From an uncultured Selenomonadales bacterium (GTDB lineage: Bacteria > Bacillota > Negativicutes > Selenomonadales > Selenomonadaceae): DNA of 58,460 nt. The notes below the pieces were generated by a model. That model was not told where the DNA came from. It ran no database searches and saw only the letters and a list, made by a program, of their open reading frames with translations. Within the stretch, counting starts at the first letter, position 1. Each line of letters opens with the position of its first letter. Below, piece after piece: positions 35,989-44,696 of the stretch. The stretch is from the NCBI GenBank assembly GCA_946536925.1, contig CAMNFC010000003.1, positions 1-58,460 on the forward strand, in the 5' to 3' direction. Made by a program: the position numbers and the translations under genes.

Positions 35989-38549
35989 CGAAAGAAAATT
36001 TTGACGTGACGGGCATGAGCTGTTCGGCGTGTTCGTCGCGCGTGGAAAAGGCCGTGGCAAAAATCGTCGGCGAGGAAAATGTCAGCGTCAATCTTCTGAC
36101 GAACTCCATGCAAGTTAAATTCGACGAGGCAAAAATTTCTGTCGCCGCAATCGTCGAGGCTGTCGTCAACGCGGGCTACGGTGCCTTTCCGAAAAAAATT
36201 TCCGCGCAAAAAAATTTTTCGCCGCCGGAAAAAATTCTCGACAAAGAAATTTCCGCGATGAAGTTTCGGCTCACGTGGTCGATAATTTTTTTGCTCCCGA
36301 CGGTTTATATCGCGATGCATTCGATGTTGCCGCTGCCCGTGCCGCAAATTATTTCGGAGCTTTTCGACGGGCGAGAAAATTCCGTAACGCGAGCCTTCGC
36401 GCAATTTTTGCTCGTCCTGCCGATCATGTACCTCAACCGAAAATATTACATCAACGGCTTCAAAAATCTTTTTCGCGGCGCACCCAACATGGACAGCTTG
36501 GTCGGGCTCGGTTCAATGGCGGCGGCGGCTTTCGGGGCGTTCGCGCTCTTCAGAATCGGTCAAGGTTTGGGCGCGGGAAATTTTTCTTTGGTCGACGAGT
36601 ACAGCCGCAATTTATATTTCGAGTCGGCCGGAATGATTGTGACTTTGATAACCGTCGGAAAATTTTTTGAGGCTCGCGCAAAAGGCAAAACTTCCCGGGC
36701 CGTGGAAAAATTGATGAACCTGGCACCCAAGCAGGCAACGGTTCTGCGCGGCGGCCGCGAAGTCACAATTCCCGTTGAAGATTTGATTGTCGGCGATGAA
36801 ATTTTGGTCAAGCCAGGAGAAAGTTTTGCGGCGGACGGAATTATTTTGGACGGAGCCACGACGATTGACGAGAGTGCTTTGACGGGCGAAAGCTTGCCCG
36901 TGGAAAAAAATATCGGCGACAACGTGACGAGCGGCACCCTCAACAAAAGCGGCTTCGTTAAGTTCAAAGCGTCCAAAGTCGGCGGCGAAACCGCAATCAG
37001 CAAAATCATCGCGCTGGTCGAGGAGGCCTCCGCGAGCAAAGCTCCGATTGCCAAGACGGCCGATAAAGTCGCGGGGATTTTTGTGCCCGCCGTGATTTTT
37101 ATTTCTCTCGTCGCGGGAAGTTTCTGGCTGATGAGCGGCGCGGGTGTCGAATTTGCTTTTTCAATCGCCGTTTCGATTTTGGTGATAAGTTGTCCGTGCG
37201 CACTCGGTTTGGCCACGCCCGTCGCTATCATGGTCGGAACAGGCATTGGCGCGCAGAACGGAATTTTAATCAAAAGCGGCGAGGCTCTCGAAACTGCGCA
37301 CGCGATTGATACCGTCGTCCTCGACAAAACCGGCACGCTCACCGAGGGCAAGCCGTTCGTCACGGACGTTTTGACTTGCGTCGACGAGAAAAATTTTTTG
37401 GAGATTGCAGCTGCCCTCGAAAGCCGAAGCGAACATCCGCTGGCCGAAGCCGTCACAAAATTTTCTGCGGAGAAAAAAATTTCCGCGCCCGCCGTCGAAA
37501 ATTTTCAAGCTGTCTTCGGCAAAGGTGTCCGCGCAAAAATCGGCGGCGTCGAATATTTTGCCGGCAACGAAAATTTTTTGGCGGAGCTCGGATTCAATCT
37601 TTCTCCTCTGCACGAAAAAATTTTTTCTCTCGCCGAAGAAGGCAAAACCCCGATAATTTTTGCCGACGACGAAAAAATTTTGGGGATAATCGCGGCGGCC
37701 GACGTCGAGAAAAAAACTTCCGCGCAAGCCGTCCGTGAGTTCAAAAATCTCGGCGTCGATGTTATCATGTTGACCGGCGACAACGAACGCACCGCTCAAG
37801 CCGTGGCGAAAAAAATCGGCGTGGAAAAAATTATCGCGGGCGTCCTCCCCGACAAAAAATCTGCGGCGATTGAAAATCTTCAAGCTCAAGGAAAAAAAGT
37901 TGCGATGATCGGTGACGGCATAAACGACGCTCCGGCTTTGGCCAAGGCTGATTTGGGAATTGCAATCGGCGCGGGCACCGACGTTGCGATTGAGAGCGCG
38001 GACGCTGTTTTAGTCCGAAACGATTTACTCGACGCCGTCAGTGCGATCAAACTTTCTCGCGCGGTGATGAAAAATATTCGGCAAAATTTATTTTGGGCGT
38101 TCTTCTACAACGTCATCTGCATTCCGTTGGCCGCAGGAATTTTTTATCCCGCGTTCGGCCTGAAACTGTCCCCGATGATCGGTGCGGCCGCCATGAGCCT
38201 CTCGAGCGTTTGCGTCGTTTTGAACGCTTTGCGGCTCCGATATTTTAAAGTTGAGCGGACGAAAAATTTTGTCGCGGCCGAAAAAAATTTTGAAGCCCGC
38301 ACAGAATTTCTTCCGACGAAAATTTTTAAGGAGGCAAAAAAAATGCAAACAACTTTTCAAGTCAACGGCATGATGTGCAAGCATTGCCAAAAACACGTCC
38401 ACGACGCGCTGGCCAAAATGGACGGCGTAACTTCGGTCGACGTCAGCCTGGAAAAAAATTCCGCGACGGTCACCGCCACGAAAAATATTTCTCTCGACGA
38501 TTTCGCAAAAGTTATCGACGAGGCTGGCTACGAATTGGTCAGAAGCTGA
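35985..38549 (+). CDS. copA: Copper-transporting P1B-type ATPase with an N-terminal and a C-terminal metal-binding domain (CopA-CopZ fusion)
   Basis: 854 residues. N-terminal HMA domain with MSCSAC (Cys13, Cys16); membrane CPC motif in ISCPCALGLATP (Cys403, Cys405), the Cu+ path; phosphorylation Asp447 in DKTGT; SEHPLAEA (HP motif); GDGINDAPAL. The pump body ends near residue 755 and a linker follows. From residue 787 a second HMA domain carries MMCKHC (Cys798, Cys801) and looks like a free CopZ chaperone. C-terminal HMA domains are rare in CopA. The codon for Met787 (38343) has a consensus AAGGAGG 8 bases upstream, so a separate CopZ-like peptide is probably also made. No CsoR or CueR-type regulator is adjacent. 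Starts at ATG 35985, overlapping the previous stop. Confidence 0.94.
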   Translation: MTKENFDVTGMSCSACSSRVEKAVAKIVGEENVSVNLLTNSMQVKFDEAKISVAAIVEAVVNAGYGAFPKKISAQKNFSPPEKILDKEISAMKFRLTWSIIFLLPTVYIAMHSMLPLPVPQIISELFDGRENSVTRAFAQFLLVLPIMYLNRKYYINGFKNLFRGAPNMDSLVGLGSMAAAAFGAFALFRIGQGLGAGNFSLVDEYSRNLYFESAGMIVTLITVGKFFEARAKGKTSRAVEKLMNLAPKQATVLRGGREVTIPVEDLIVGDEILVKPGESFAADGIILDGATTIDESALTGESLPVEKNIGDNVTSGTLNKSGFVKFKASKVGGETAISKIIALVEEASASKAPIAKTADKVAGIFVPAVIFISLVAGSFWLMSGAGVEFAFSIAVSILVISCPCALGLATPVAIMVGTGIGAQNGILIKSGEALETAHAIDTVVLDKTGTLTEGKPFVTDVLTCVDEKNFLEIAAALESRSEHPLAEAVTKFSAEKKISAPAVENFQAVFGKGVRAKIGGVEYFAGNENFLAELGFNLSPLHEKIFSLAEEGKTPIIFADDEKILGIIAAADVEKKTSAQAVREFKNLGVDVIMLTGDNERTAQAVAKKIGVEKIIAGVLPDKKSAAIENLQAQGKKVAMIGDGINDAPALAKADLGIAIGAGTDVAIESADAVLVRNDLLDAVSAIKLSRAVMKNIRQNLFWAFFYNVICIPLAAGIFYPAFGLKLSPMIGAAAMSLSSVCVVLNALRLRYFKVERTKNFVAAEKNFEARTEFLPTKIFKEAKKMQTTFQVNGMMCKHCQKHVHDALAKMDGVTSVDVSLEKNSATVTATKNISLDDFAKVIDEAGYELVRS
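38328..38334 (+). promoter_or_regulatory. Internal ribosome binding site within copA for a CopZ-like product
   Basis: AAGGAGG at 38328-38334, then 8 bases, then ATG at 38343-38345 in the copA frame. It is a full consensus site in the linker between pump and C-terminal HMA domain. Confidence 0.7.
38343..38549 (+). CDS. CopZ-like copper chaperone, probable internal translation product of copA
   Basis: 68 residues (MQTTFQVNGMMCKHCQKHV...), in the same frame as copA. The length, the start at the first beta strand and the MxCxxC metal site match free CopZ proteins, which carry Cu+ to CopA. The consensus AAGGAGG at 38328 makes independent initiation likely. Either copA and copZ fused by loss of the copA stop codon, or both the long and short forms are made on purpose. 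Not demonstrated; the sequence only shows that the signals exist. Confidence 0.6.
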   Translation: MQTTFQVNGMMCKHCQKHVHDALAKMDGVTSVDVSLEKNSATVTATKNISLDDFAKVIDEAGYELVRS

Positions 38550-38560
38550 AAAAATTTTTT

Positions 38561-38584
38561 CCCGCCACGCGCGGGATTTTTTTT
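38561..38584 (+). terminator. Terminator after copA
   Basis: Stem CCCGC / GCGGG, 5-base loop, then a T run; nearly the same as 30688-30710. Confidence 0.8.
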
Positions 38585-38607
38585 GCAACGTAACGAGGAA
38601 TACAATC

Positions 38608-38636
38608 TTGACGCGAGAAAATTTTTGCATTAACCT
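38608..38636 (+). promoter_or_regulatory. mnmE: Candidate promoter of mnmE
   Basis: TTGACG (38608-38613), 17-base spacer, TAACCT (38631-38636). Confidence 0.5.
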
Positions 38637-38655
38637 TCACGCGAGGTGAAAAAAT

Positions 38656-40002
38656 TTGAGCGAAACGATCAGCGCGATTGCGACGGCCGCGGGTGCTTCC
38701 GGCGTCGGCATCATTCGATTGAGCGGCGACGACTCCATTGCCATCGCCGAAAAAATTTTCGATAGGCCGCTGGACGAAGACAGGAAAATTTTTTTTGGTC
38801 ACGTGAAAAATTTTTCGGGCGAAATTGTCGACGAGGCCATTGCTTTTGTCATGCGCGCGCCGAAATCTTACACGCGGGAAAACGTCGTCGAGCTGCAATG
38901 TCACGGCGGCTCCGTCGTCCTGCGCGAAGTTTTGAAGCTGACGTTTGAAGCGGGTGCGCGACCGGCCGAACGCGGCGAATTTACCAAGCGGGCTTTCCTC
39001 AACGGGCGATTGGACTTGACGCAGGCGCAGGCAGTTCTCGACGTGATTCAGGCAAAAACTTCCGCGGCTTTGACCGTGGCGCAAAATCGTCTGGCGGGAA
39101 AAACTTCAAAAAAAATTTCAGCGATTCGTCGGGCGATTTTAAATTCCGTCGCGCACATTGAGGCCGCAATCGATTTCCCCGAAGACGATCTCGACGACGT
39201 GACTTTGACCGAAGTTGACAAAAATATTTCCGCGCAAATTGAAAAGCTCGACGAACTTTTGAAGAGCCGGCACGAAGGAAAAATTTTGCGCGAAGGTTTG
39301 GAGACGGCAATCATCGGCAAGCCGAACGTGGGCAAGTCCAGCCTGTTGAATTTTTTCGCAAAGACCGACCGCGCAATCGTCACGGAAATCCCCGGCACGA
39401 CCCGCGACACGCTCGAAGAATTCGTTAACGTCGGCGGCGTCCCGCTCAAAATCATCGACACGGCCGGCATCAGAAATTCTTCCGACGCCGTTGAAAAAAT
39501 CGGAATCGCCCGCGCGAAAAATTGTGCCGAGCGCGCCGAATTGATTTTGGCTCTCTTCGACGGATCAAGAGAACTCGACGACGAGGACGAAGAAATTTTT
39601 AAACTCCTGCCGAACCGCGACGCAATTATTTTGCTGACGAAAATTGATTTGCCGCGAGTGACGTCCGCCGAAAATATTTTGGAAAAAATTTCCGCGCCCG
39701 TGATTGAAATTTCTCTCAAGAGCGGCGAAGGCACCGAAAAATTTTTGCGCGCGATTCACGAACGAGTCGGCACGATTGATTTTGAAATGAGTTTCGTCCG
39801 CGATGAGAGAGAGGCCGATCTTCTGCGCCGCGCAGTCAATCATCTGCAAGACGCGCAAAAAACTTGTCGGGCGAACGTCGGGCTTGACTTCGTGTCGATT
39901 GATCTTCGTGCCGCGCTGGAATGTTTGAGCTGTGTGACCGGCGAGAACGTCACAGAAGACATCATCAACGAAATTTTTTCAAAGTTCTGCGTGGGCAAAT
40001 AA
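38656..40002 (+). CDS. mnmE: tRNA uridine-5-carboxymethylaminomethyl GTPase MnmE
   Basis: 448 residues. N-terminal tetrahydrofolate-binding domain (SETISAIATAAGASGVGIIR), central helical domain, inserted G domain with G1 GKPNVGKSSL, G3 DTAG and G4 TKID, and the C-terminal CVGK motif whose Cys is needed for the modification chemistry. With MnmG it modifies the wobble U34 of several tRNAs. A TTG start follows GCGAGGTGA at 8 bases. mnmG, often adjacent, is not here. Confidence 0.96.
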   Translation: MSETISAIATAAGASGVGIIRLSGDDSIAIAEKIFDRPLDEDRKIFFGHVKNFSGEIVDEAIAFVMRAPKSYTRENVVELQCHGGSVVLREVLKLTFEAGARPAERGEFTKRAFLNGRLDLTQAQAVLDVIQAKTSAALTVAQNRLAGKTSKKISAIRRAILNSVAHIEAAIDFPEDDLDDVTLTEVDKNISAQIEKLDELLKSRHEGKILREGLETAIIGKPNVGKSSLLNFFAKTDRAIVTEIPGTTRDTLEEFVNVGGVPLKIIDTAGIRNSSDAVEKIGIARAKNCAERAELILALFDGSRELDDEDEEIFKLLPNRDAIILLTKIDLPRVTSAENILEKISAPVIEISLKSGEGTEKFLRAIHERVGTIDFEMSFVRDEREADLLRRAVNHLQDAQKTCRANVGLDFVSIDLRAALECLSCVTGENVTEDIINEIFSKFCVGK

Positions 40003-40009
40003 TTTGCGG

Positions 40010-40038
40010 TTGACGCCGCGCAGCGAAATGAATAAAAT
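40010..40038 (+). promoter_or_regulatory. Promoter of the M16 protease - dapA transcript
   Basis: TTGACG (40010-40015), 17-base spacer, TAAAAT (40033-40038); ATG of the next gene at 40072. Confidence 0.7.
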
Positions 40039-40071
40039 GTTCAAAGATATTTCAGACGAAGGAGCGATTGC

Positions 40072-42996
40072 ATGAATTTAAAAGTTGGAGAAAAACTCAA
40101 CGGCTTCAGCCTGAAAAATTTTTCCGAGGTCGAAGAAATTTCCGCCAAAACTTTCGAGTTTGAACACGACAAAACCGGCGCGAAACTTTTTTTCGTCGAG
40201 AGCAAAGACGACAACAAAGTTTTTTATATCGGCTTCCGCACGCCGCCCAAAGACGACACGGGCGTGGCGCACATCGTCGAGCACAGCGTCCTTTGCGGCT
40301 CGAAAAAATATCCGCTCAAAGAACCGTTCGTCGAGTTGGTCAAAGGCTCGCTCAACACTTTTTTGAACGCGATGACTTATCCCGACAAAACGGTTTATCC
40401 CGTGGCCGACCGCAACGCAAAAGATTTTCGCAACCTCCAAGACGTTTACCTGGACGCCGTGTTCAATCCCGCCATGCTCACGACGCCCGAAATTTTGATG
40501 CAGGAAGGTTGGCACTATGAAATTGATTCGCCCGATGCTCCGCTCAAATACAGCGGCGTGGTCTACAACGAGATGAAGGGCGCGCTCTCTTCTCCCGACG
40601 ATATTTTGAGCAGCAAACTTCAGCACGAAACTTTCCCGCAAAATTGTTACGGCTTTGAATCGGGCGGCGACCCCGAAGCTATCCCGACTTTGACGCAAGA
40701 AAATTTCGCGGCCTTCCACCAAAAATTTTATCACCCGTCCAACAGCTACATTTATCTTTACGGCGACGTGGACATTGCCGAGCAGTTGGCTTACCTCGAC
40801 CGCGAATATCTTTCCAAGTTCGACAAGATTGAAGTTGATTCGGCGATTGACTTTCACCCGGCCTTCGACGAGATGAAACGCGTCGCGGAAGTTTATCCGA
40901 TTGGCGAAGACGAAAATCCCGCGGAGAAAACTTTTCTGTCGCTCAATCTTGTCACGGGCGACACGCTCGACACGCGCACGAATTTGGGTTTGGAAATTTT
41001 GACGCACGCGCTGTTTTCAAGTCCCGCCGCGCCCGTGCGTAAAGCCCTGATTGCTTCGGGTTTGGGCAAGGACGTCGACGCGGGTATGGAAGACGATTTG
41101 CGCCAGCCGACGTTCACAATCACGTTGACCGGCTCGGAAGTTGATCGTGTCGAAAAATTTTACGCGCTTTTGACCGACGAACTCCAAAAACTCGTCGACA
41201 AAGGAATCGACAAAACTTTGTTGCAGGCGTCGATAAATCTTGCGGAATTCAAACTTCGCGAAGCTGATTTCGGGCTCGCGCCCAAAGGTTTGATTTACGG
41301 CCTGCGACTTTTGAAGACGTGGCTTTACGGCGGCGACCCCAACGCTTACCTGCGCTACGAAGAAGATTTGGCGGCGATAAAGCGCGGGCTCGACGAAAAT
41401 TATTTCGAGGACATCATCAAAAAATATTTTCTCGACAACCCGCACAAAGTTTTGATGACGCTCGCGCCCGACAAAAATTTTGCAAAGAAACGCGACGCCG
41501 CTCAAGCCGCAAAGCTCGAAAAAATTAAATCGACGCTCACGGCCGCCCAGCTCGACGAAATTATTTCCACGACAAAAAAATTGAAGCTCCGCCAGCAGTC
41601 CGCCGATTCGCCCGAAGCTTTGAAAACGATTCCGATTTTGCGCCGAGAAGATTTACGCAGGGAGGCAGAACATCTTCCGCTGCAGTTCCGAGATTTGAGC
41701 GGCACGAAAATTTTGTTCAGCAACCTCGACACGCACGGGATAATTTATCTGACGTTTTACTTCGACGCGCTCAAAGTCCCGCAAGAAAAAATTTTCCACG
41801 CGTTCCTTCTGGCAAGTCTTTTAGGCAACGTCGACACGAAAAAAAATTCCTACGAGGAGCTGGCGATTCTGACGAACTTGAACGTCGGCGGATTCGGTGC
41901 GGCTCTTCGCGCGGATTCGGAAAACGGCAAGCCTCATTCGTTCGCGCCGCGCCTTCGGGTTCACGTCAAAGCTCTAAAGTCCAAGCTCGTGGAGATGACG
42001 GAGATCCTCGCGGAAATTTTCAACGACACGATCTTCACGAACAAGAAACGAATTCGCGAACTAATCGAGCAGGACGTTCTGGGCTTTGAACTCAATCTTC
42101 AGTCCATGGCCACGCAAATAATTTCTTCGCAGCTGGCGGCCTATCAGACGAAGACCGGTGCTTTCAACGCGGCGGCTCTTCTGCCCTACAACAAATTCTT
42201 GAAAAATTTGCTCGTCGACTTCGATGAAAAATTTGATGAGCTCGTCGCGGATTTGAATGACGTGCGAAACCGTCTGATCAATCGCAACGGGCTGATTATC
42301 GGCGTGACGGCTCCCGAAGATCTTTACAGAAATTTCACGCCTCACCTTTCCAAACTTTTGAAGAGCATGACGATTGACGAATTTAAACGCGAAAATTATT
42401 CTTTCCCGTGCAAACCGAAAAACGAAGGCTTCTACTCCCAAAGCCGCGTGCAATACGTCGGCCGAGGCGCAAACTTCATCGACTGCGGATTTGAATACAC
42501 GGGTGCGCTCAACATTTTGGAGACGATTTTGCGCTACGAATATTTTTGGACGAAAATTCGCGTGCAAGGCGGCGCGTACGGAGCGTTCGCAAGTTTCACA
42601 CGCGCGGGAAATCTTTTCTTCGGCTCGTATCGTGATCCGAACCTGACGAAGACGCTGGAGACTTTCGCGGGCACGGCCGACTTTCTGAAAAATTTCGACG
42701 TGAGCGACCGCGAGATGGACAAGTACATCATCGGCACGCTGAGCAAAATCGACAAGCCGTTGACGCCGTCTATCAAAGGGCAGCTGGCCGCAGATTTTTC
42801 TTTGAGGAACATCACTTACGCCGACCGCCAAAAATCCCGCGACGAAATTCTCTCTGCGCGGCAGGAAGATATCCGCGCGCTGGCGAAAATGATTGGCGAG
42901 TGCATGAATCAAAAAAATCTTTGCGTCTTCGGCAACGAGGCTGTACTCAAAGAACACGCAAAAATTTTCGGCTCCGTCAAACAGGCTTTGGAATAA
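40072..42996 (+). CDS. M16C insulinase-family zinc protease (PreP/falcilysin-like)
   Basis: 974 residues, the length of one-chain M16C proteases. The inverted zinc motif is HIVEH in AHIVEHSVLCGSKKYP, with the distal Glu supplied by the helix with NEMKGALSSPDDI. NTFLNAMTYPDKTVYPVA is the typical substrate-cavity region. The C-terminal half (from about 500) is the inactive partner domain. Family members degrade short peptides. There is no signal peptide, so it is probably cytosolic. GAAGGAG precedes the ATG; dapA follows 21 bases on. Confidence 0.93.
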   Translation: MNLKVGEKLNGFSLKNFSEVEEISAKTFEFEHDKTGAKLFFVESKDDNKVFYIGFRTPPKDDTGVAHIVEHSVLCGSKKYPLKEPFVELVKGSLNTFLNAMTYPDKTVYPVADRNAKDFRNLQDVYLDAVFNPAMLTTPEILMQEGWHYEIDSPDAPLKYSGVVYNEMKGALSSPDDILSSKLQHETFPQNCYGFESGGDPEAIPTLTQENFAAFHQKFYHPSNSYIYLYGDVDIAEQLAYLDREYLSKFDKIEVDSAIDFHPAFDEMKRVAEVYPIGEDENPAEKTFLSLNLVTGDTLDTRTNLGLEILTHALFSSPAAPVRKALIASGLGKDVDAGMEDDLRQPTFTITLTGSEVDRVEKFYALLTDELQKLVDKGIDKTLLQASINLAEFKLREADFGLAPKGLIYGLRLLKTWLYGGDPNAYLRYEEDLAAIKRGLDENYFEDIIKKYFLDNPHKVLMTLAPDKNFAKKRDAAQAAKLEKIKSTLTAAQLDEIISTTKKLKLRQQSADSPEALKTIPILRREDLRREAEHLPLQFRDLSGTKILFSNLDTHGIIYLTFYFDALKVPQEKIFHAFLLASLLGNVDTKKNSYEELAILTNLNVGGFGAALRADSENGKPHSFAPRLRVHVKALKSKLVEMTEILAEIFNDTIFTNKKRIRELIEQDVLGFELNLQSMATQIISSQLAAYQTKTGAFNAAALLPYNKFLKNLLVDFDEKFDELVADLNDVRNRLINRNGLIIGVTAPEDLYRNFTPHLSKLLKSMTIDEFKRENYSFPCKPKNEGFYSQSRVQYVGRGANFIDCGFEYTGALNILETILRYEYFWTKIRVQGGAYGAFASFTRAGNLFFGSYRDPNLTKTLETFAGTADFLKNFDVSDREMDKYIIGTLSKIDKPLTPSIKGQLAADFSLRNITYADRQKSRDEILSARQEDIRALAKMIGECMNQKNLCVFGNEAVLKEHAKIFGSVKQALE

Positions 42997-43017
42997 ATTT
43001 TTTTGGAGGGCTATCGA

Positions 43018-43902
43018 ATGAAACAAATTCCGTTTAAAGGCTCGTGCGTCGCGATTGTCACACCGTTCGACGAGACGGGCGTGAACTTTTCCGAACTCGG
43101 ACGCATGATCGACGACCAAATTAAAAATCACACGGACGCAATCTGCATAACGGGCACGACGGGCGAAGCTGCCACAATGAACGACGACGAACACAAGACC
43201 GCGATAAAATTCACCGTCGAACACGTGGCGGGGCGAGTCCCTGTCATCGCGGGCACCGGCTCCAACGACACAAACTACGCCATCGAACTTTCCAAATACG
43301 CCGAGACCGTCGGTGTTCAAGCTGTCCTTTTGGTCACGCCTTACTACAATAAATGCACACAGGCCGGGCTCGTGGCGCACTATTTGAAGATTGCAGACTC
43401 GATCAACACGCCCGTGCTTTTGTATAATGTGCCGGGGCGCACGGGCGTCAACATTTCCCCCGAAAGTTATTTCAAACTTTCCAAACACCCGCGAATCGTC
43501 GCAGCCAAAGAAGCCGGCGGAGATTTCACGGGGATTTTGCGGACGAGAAAACTTTGCGGCTCCGACCTGGCTATTTATTCGGGCAACGACGACCAAACCG
43601 TCCCGATTCTTTCTCTCGGCGGCAGCGGTGTCATTTCCGTCCTGGCCAACGTCGCGCCGTATGAAACTCACATGATGTGCCAAAATTATTTCGACGGAAA
43701 AGTCGACGAGGCCGCGCGTTTGCAGATCGATTACTGCGATTTGATCGACGCGCTCTTTTGCGAAGTCAATCCCATTCCCGTCAAAGTTGCGATGCGTCTC
43801 ATGGGCTGGAACGTCGGCGAATTGCGCATGCCGCTTTGTGAGCCCGAACCCAAACACCTGGAGCAAATTAAATCCGCGCTCAAAGCTCACGGGCTGATTT
43901 AA
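43018..43902 (+). CDS. dapA: 4-hydroxy-tetrahydrodipicolinate synthase
   Basis: 294 residues, N-acetylneuraminate lyase-type TIM barrel. The Schiff-base lysine is in IVAAKEAGGD; the Tyr in LLYNVPGRTG and TGTTGEAATM complete the pyruvate site. It condenses pyruvate with aspartate semialdehyde, the first step of the lysine/diaminopimelate branch. ATG 43018 follows TTGGAGGGC; the earlier in-frame TTG at 43003 lies in the ribosome binding site. It appears to be read with the M16 protease and the secreted protein behind it; other dap genes are elsewhere. Confidence 0.96.
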   Translation: MKQIPFKGSCVAIVTPFDETGVNFSELGRMIDDQIKNHTDAICITGTTGEAATMNDDEHKTAIKFTVEHVAGRVPVIAGTGSNDTNYAIELSKYAETVGVQAVLLVTPYYNKCTQAGLVAHYLKIADSINTPVLLYNVPGRTGVNISPESYFKLSKHPRIVAAKEAGGDFTGILRTRKLCGSDLAIYSGNDDQTVPILSLGGSGVISVLANVAPYETHMMCQNYFDGKVDEAARLQIDYCDLIDALFCEVNPIPVKVAMRLMGWNVGELRMPLCEPEPKHLEQIKSALKAHGLI

Positions 43903-43914
43903 AAGGAGAAGCCA

Positions 43915-44577
43915 ATGAAAAAAATTTTTTCCCTGCTGATAATGCTGGCGGTGTTCGTCGCCTCGTCGAGTGCTTTTGCCGCCTTCGAGGAAAGCATCGA
44001 GGACGACGTTGACCTTGGAGCCGTGAAAAAAATCGCCGTCGCTTATCCGAATTATTACAAGCTTGAAGAGGCCGAGCCCGAAATTTACGACTTGGCCAAA
44101 GACATCTACAACGCCGGAAGATTTACTTCGAGCCGCGAGATCGTTTCTTATGAGGAAGTGGCCGGAGCCATTCGCCGCGACACGGGCGTCGACATCTATT
44201 CCCTCGACACGCCCGAAGCCGAAAAAGTTTATCAAAAAAATATCAGCCGCTACGCCGACACCTACGTCATCACAACCGTCACGAACAATTCCAAACGCCC
44301 GTGGCTTTTCTTCTACGTTTACGACGCCAAGGACGGCAAGCTCATGTACACCTACAGCATTCAAAGCAACGTTTTGGACAAAAGCGCGAAAGATTACGGC
44401 AAGGCCGCCGAAGAATTTTTCAAACAGTTCGACACGACCGCCAAGAGAAATATGAGCAAGGAAGAACGCAAACAACTTGAGCAGAAACAAAAAGAGGCGC
44501 GAGTTTATAAACGCCACGTCGAAAAAGTCACGTACAAGACCGGCAAAGACAAACTCGACATGGTCAGGAAAAAATAA
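43915..44577 (+). CDS. Secreted protein of unknown function
   Basis: 220 residues with a signal peptide (cut near SAFA-AF) and no lipobox. The body (about 40-185) alternates helix and strand: VKKIAVAYPNYYKLEE, then ADTYVITTVTNNSKRPWLFF, then LMYTYSIQSN. The tail is a highly charged helix (SKEERKQLEQKQKEARVYK). The shape recalls periplasmic proteins that combine a nucleotide-free Rossmann-like half with a basic tail, but no family was recognised. AAAAGGAG precedes the ATG, 12 bases after dapA. Confidence 0.75.
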   Translation: MKKIFSLLIMLAVFVASSSAFAAFEESIEDDVDLGAVKKIAVAYPNYYKLEEAEPEIYDLAKDIYNAGRFTSSREIVSYEEVAGAIRRDTGVDIYSLDTPEAEKVYQKNISRYADTYVITTVTNNSKRPWLFFYVYDAKDGKLMYTYSIQSNVLDKSAKDYGKAAEEFFKQFDTTAKRNMSKEERKQLEQKQKEARVYKRHVEKVTYKTGKDKLDMVRKK

Positions 44578-44610
44578 TTTCACGAAAAAATTTCGGCGGA
44601 CAATTCCAAT

Positions 44611-44630
44611 CGGGTTGCCCGCTTTTTTTT
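44611..44630 (+). terminator. Weak terminator before sufC
   Basis: Short stem CGGG / CCCG with a 3-base loop followed by C and eight T. The stem is short, so efficiency is uncertain. Confidence 0.5.
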
Positions 44631-44636
44631 GCGGCA

Positions 44637-44664
44637 TTGACAAAAATCTTTACGCGAATAAAAT
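44637..44664 (+). promoter_or_regulatory. Promoter of sufCB
   Basis: TTGACA (44637-44642), 16-base spacer, TAAAAT (44659-44664). Confidence 0.65.
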
Positions 44665-44696
44665 ATTTCAAATGCAGCAAACGGAGGCGAAAAATT

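Noticed and set aside
42061..44643. 860-codon open frame on the minus strand across the M16 protease, dapA and the secreted gene
   Set aside because: It spans three well-supported genes on the other strand and shows no recognisable motifs; a shadow frame.
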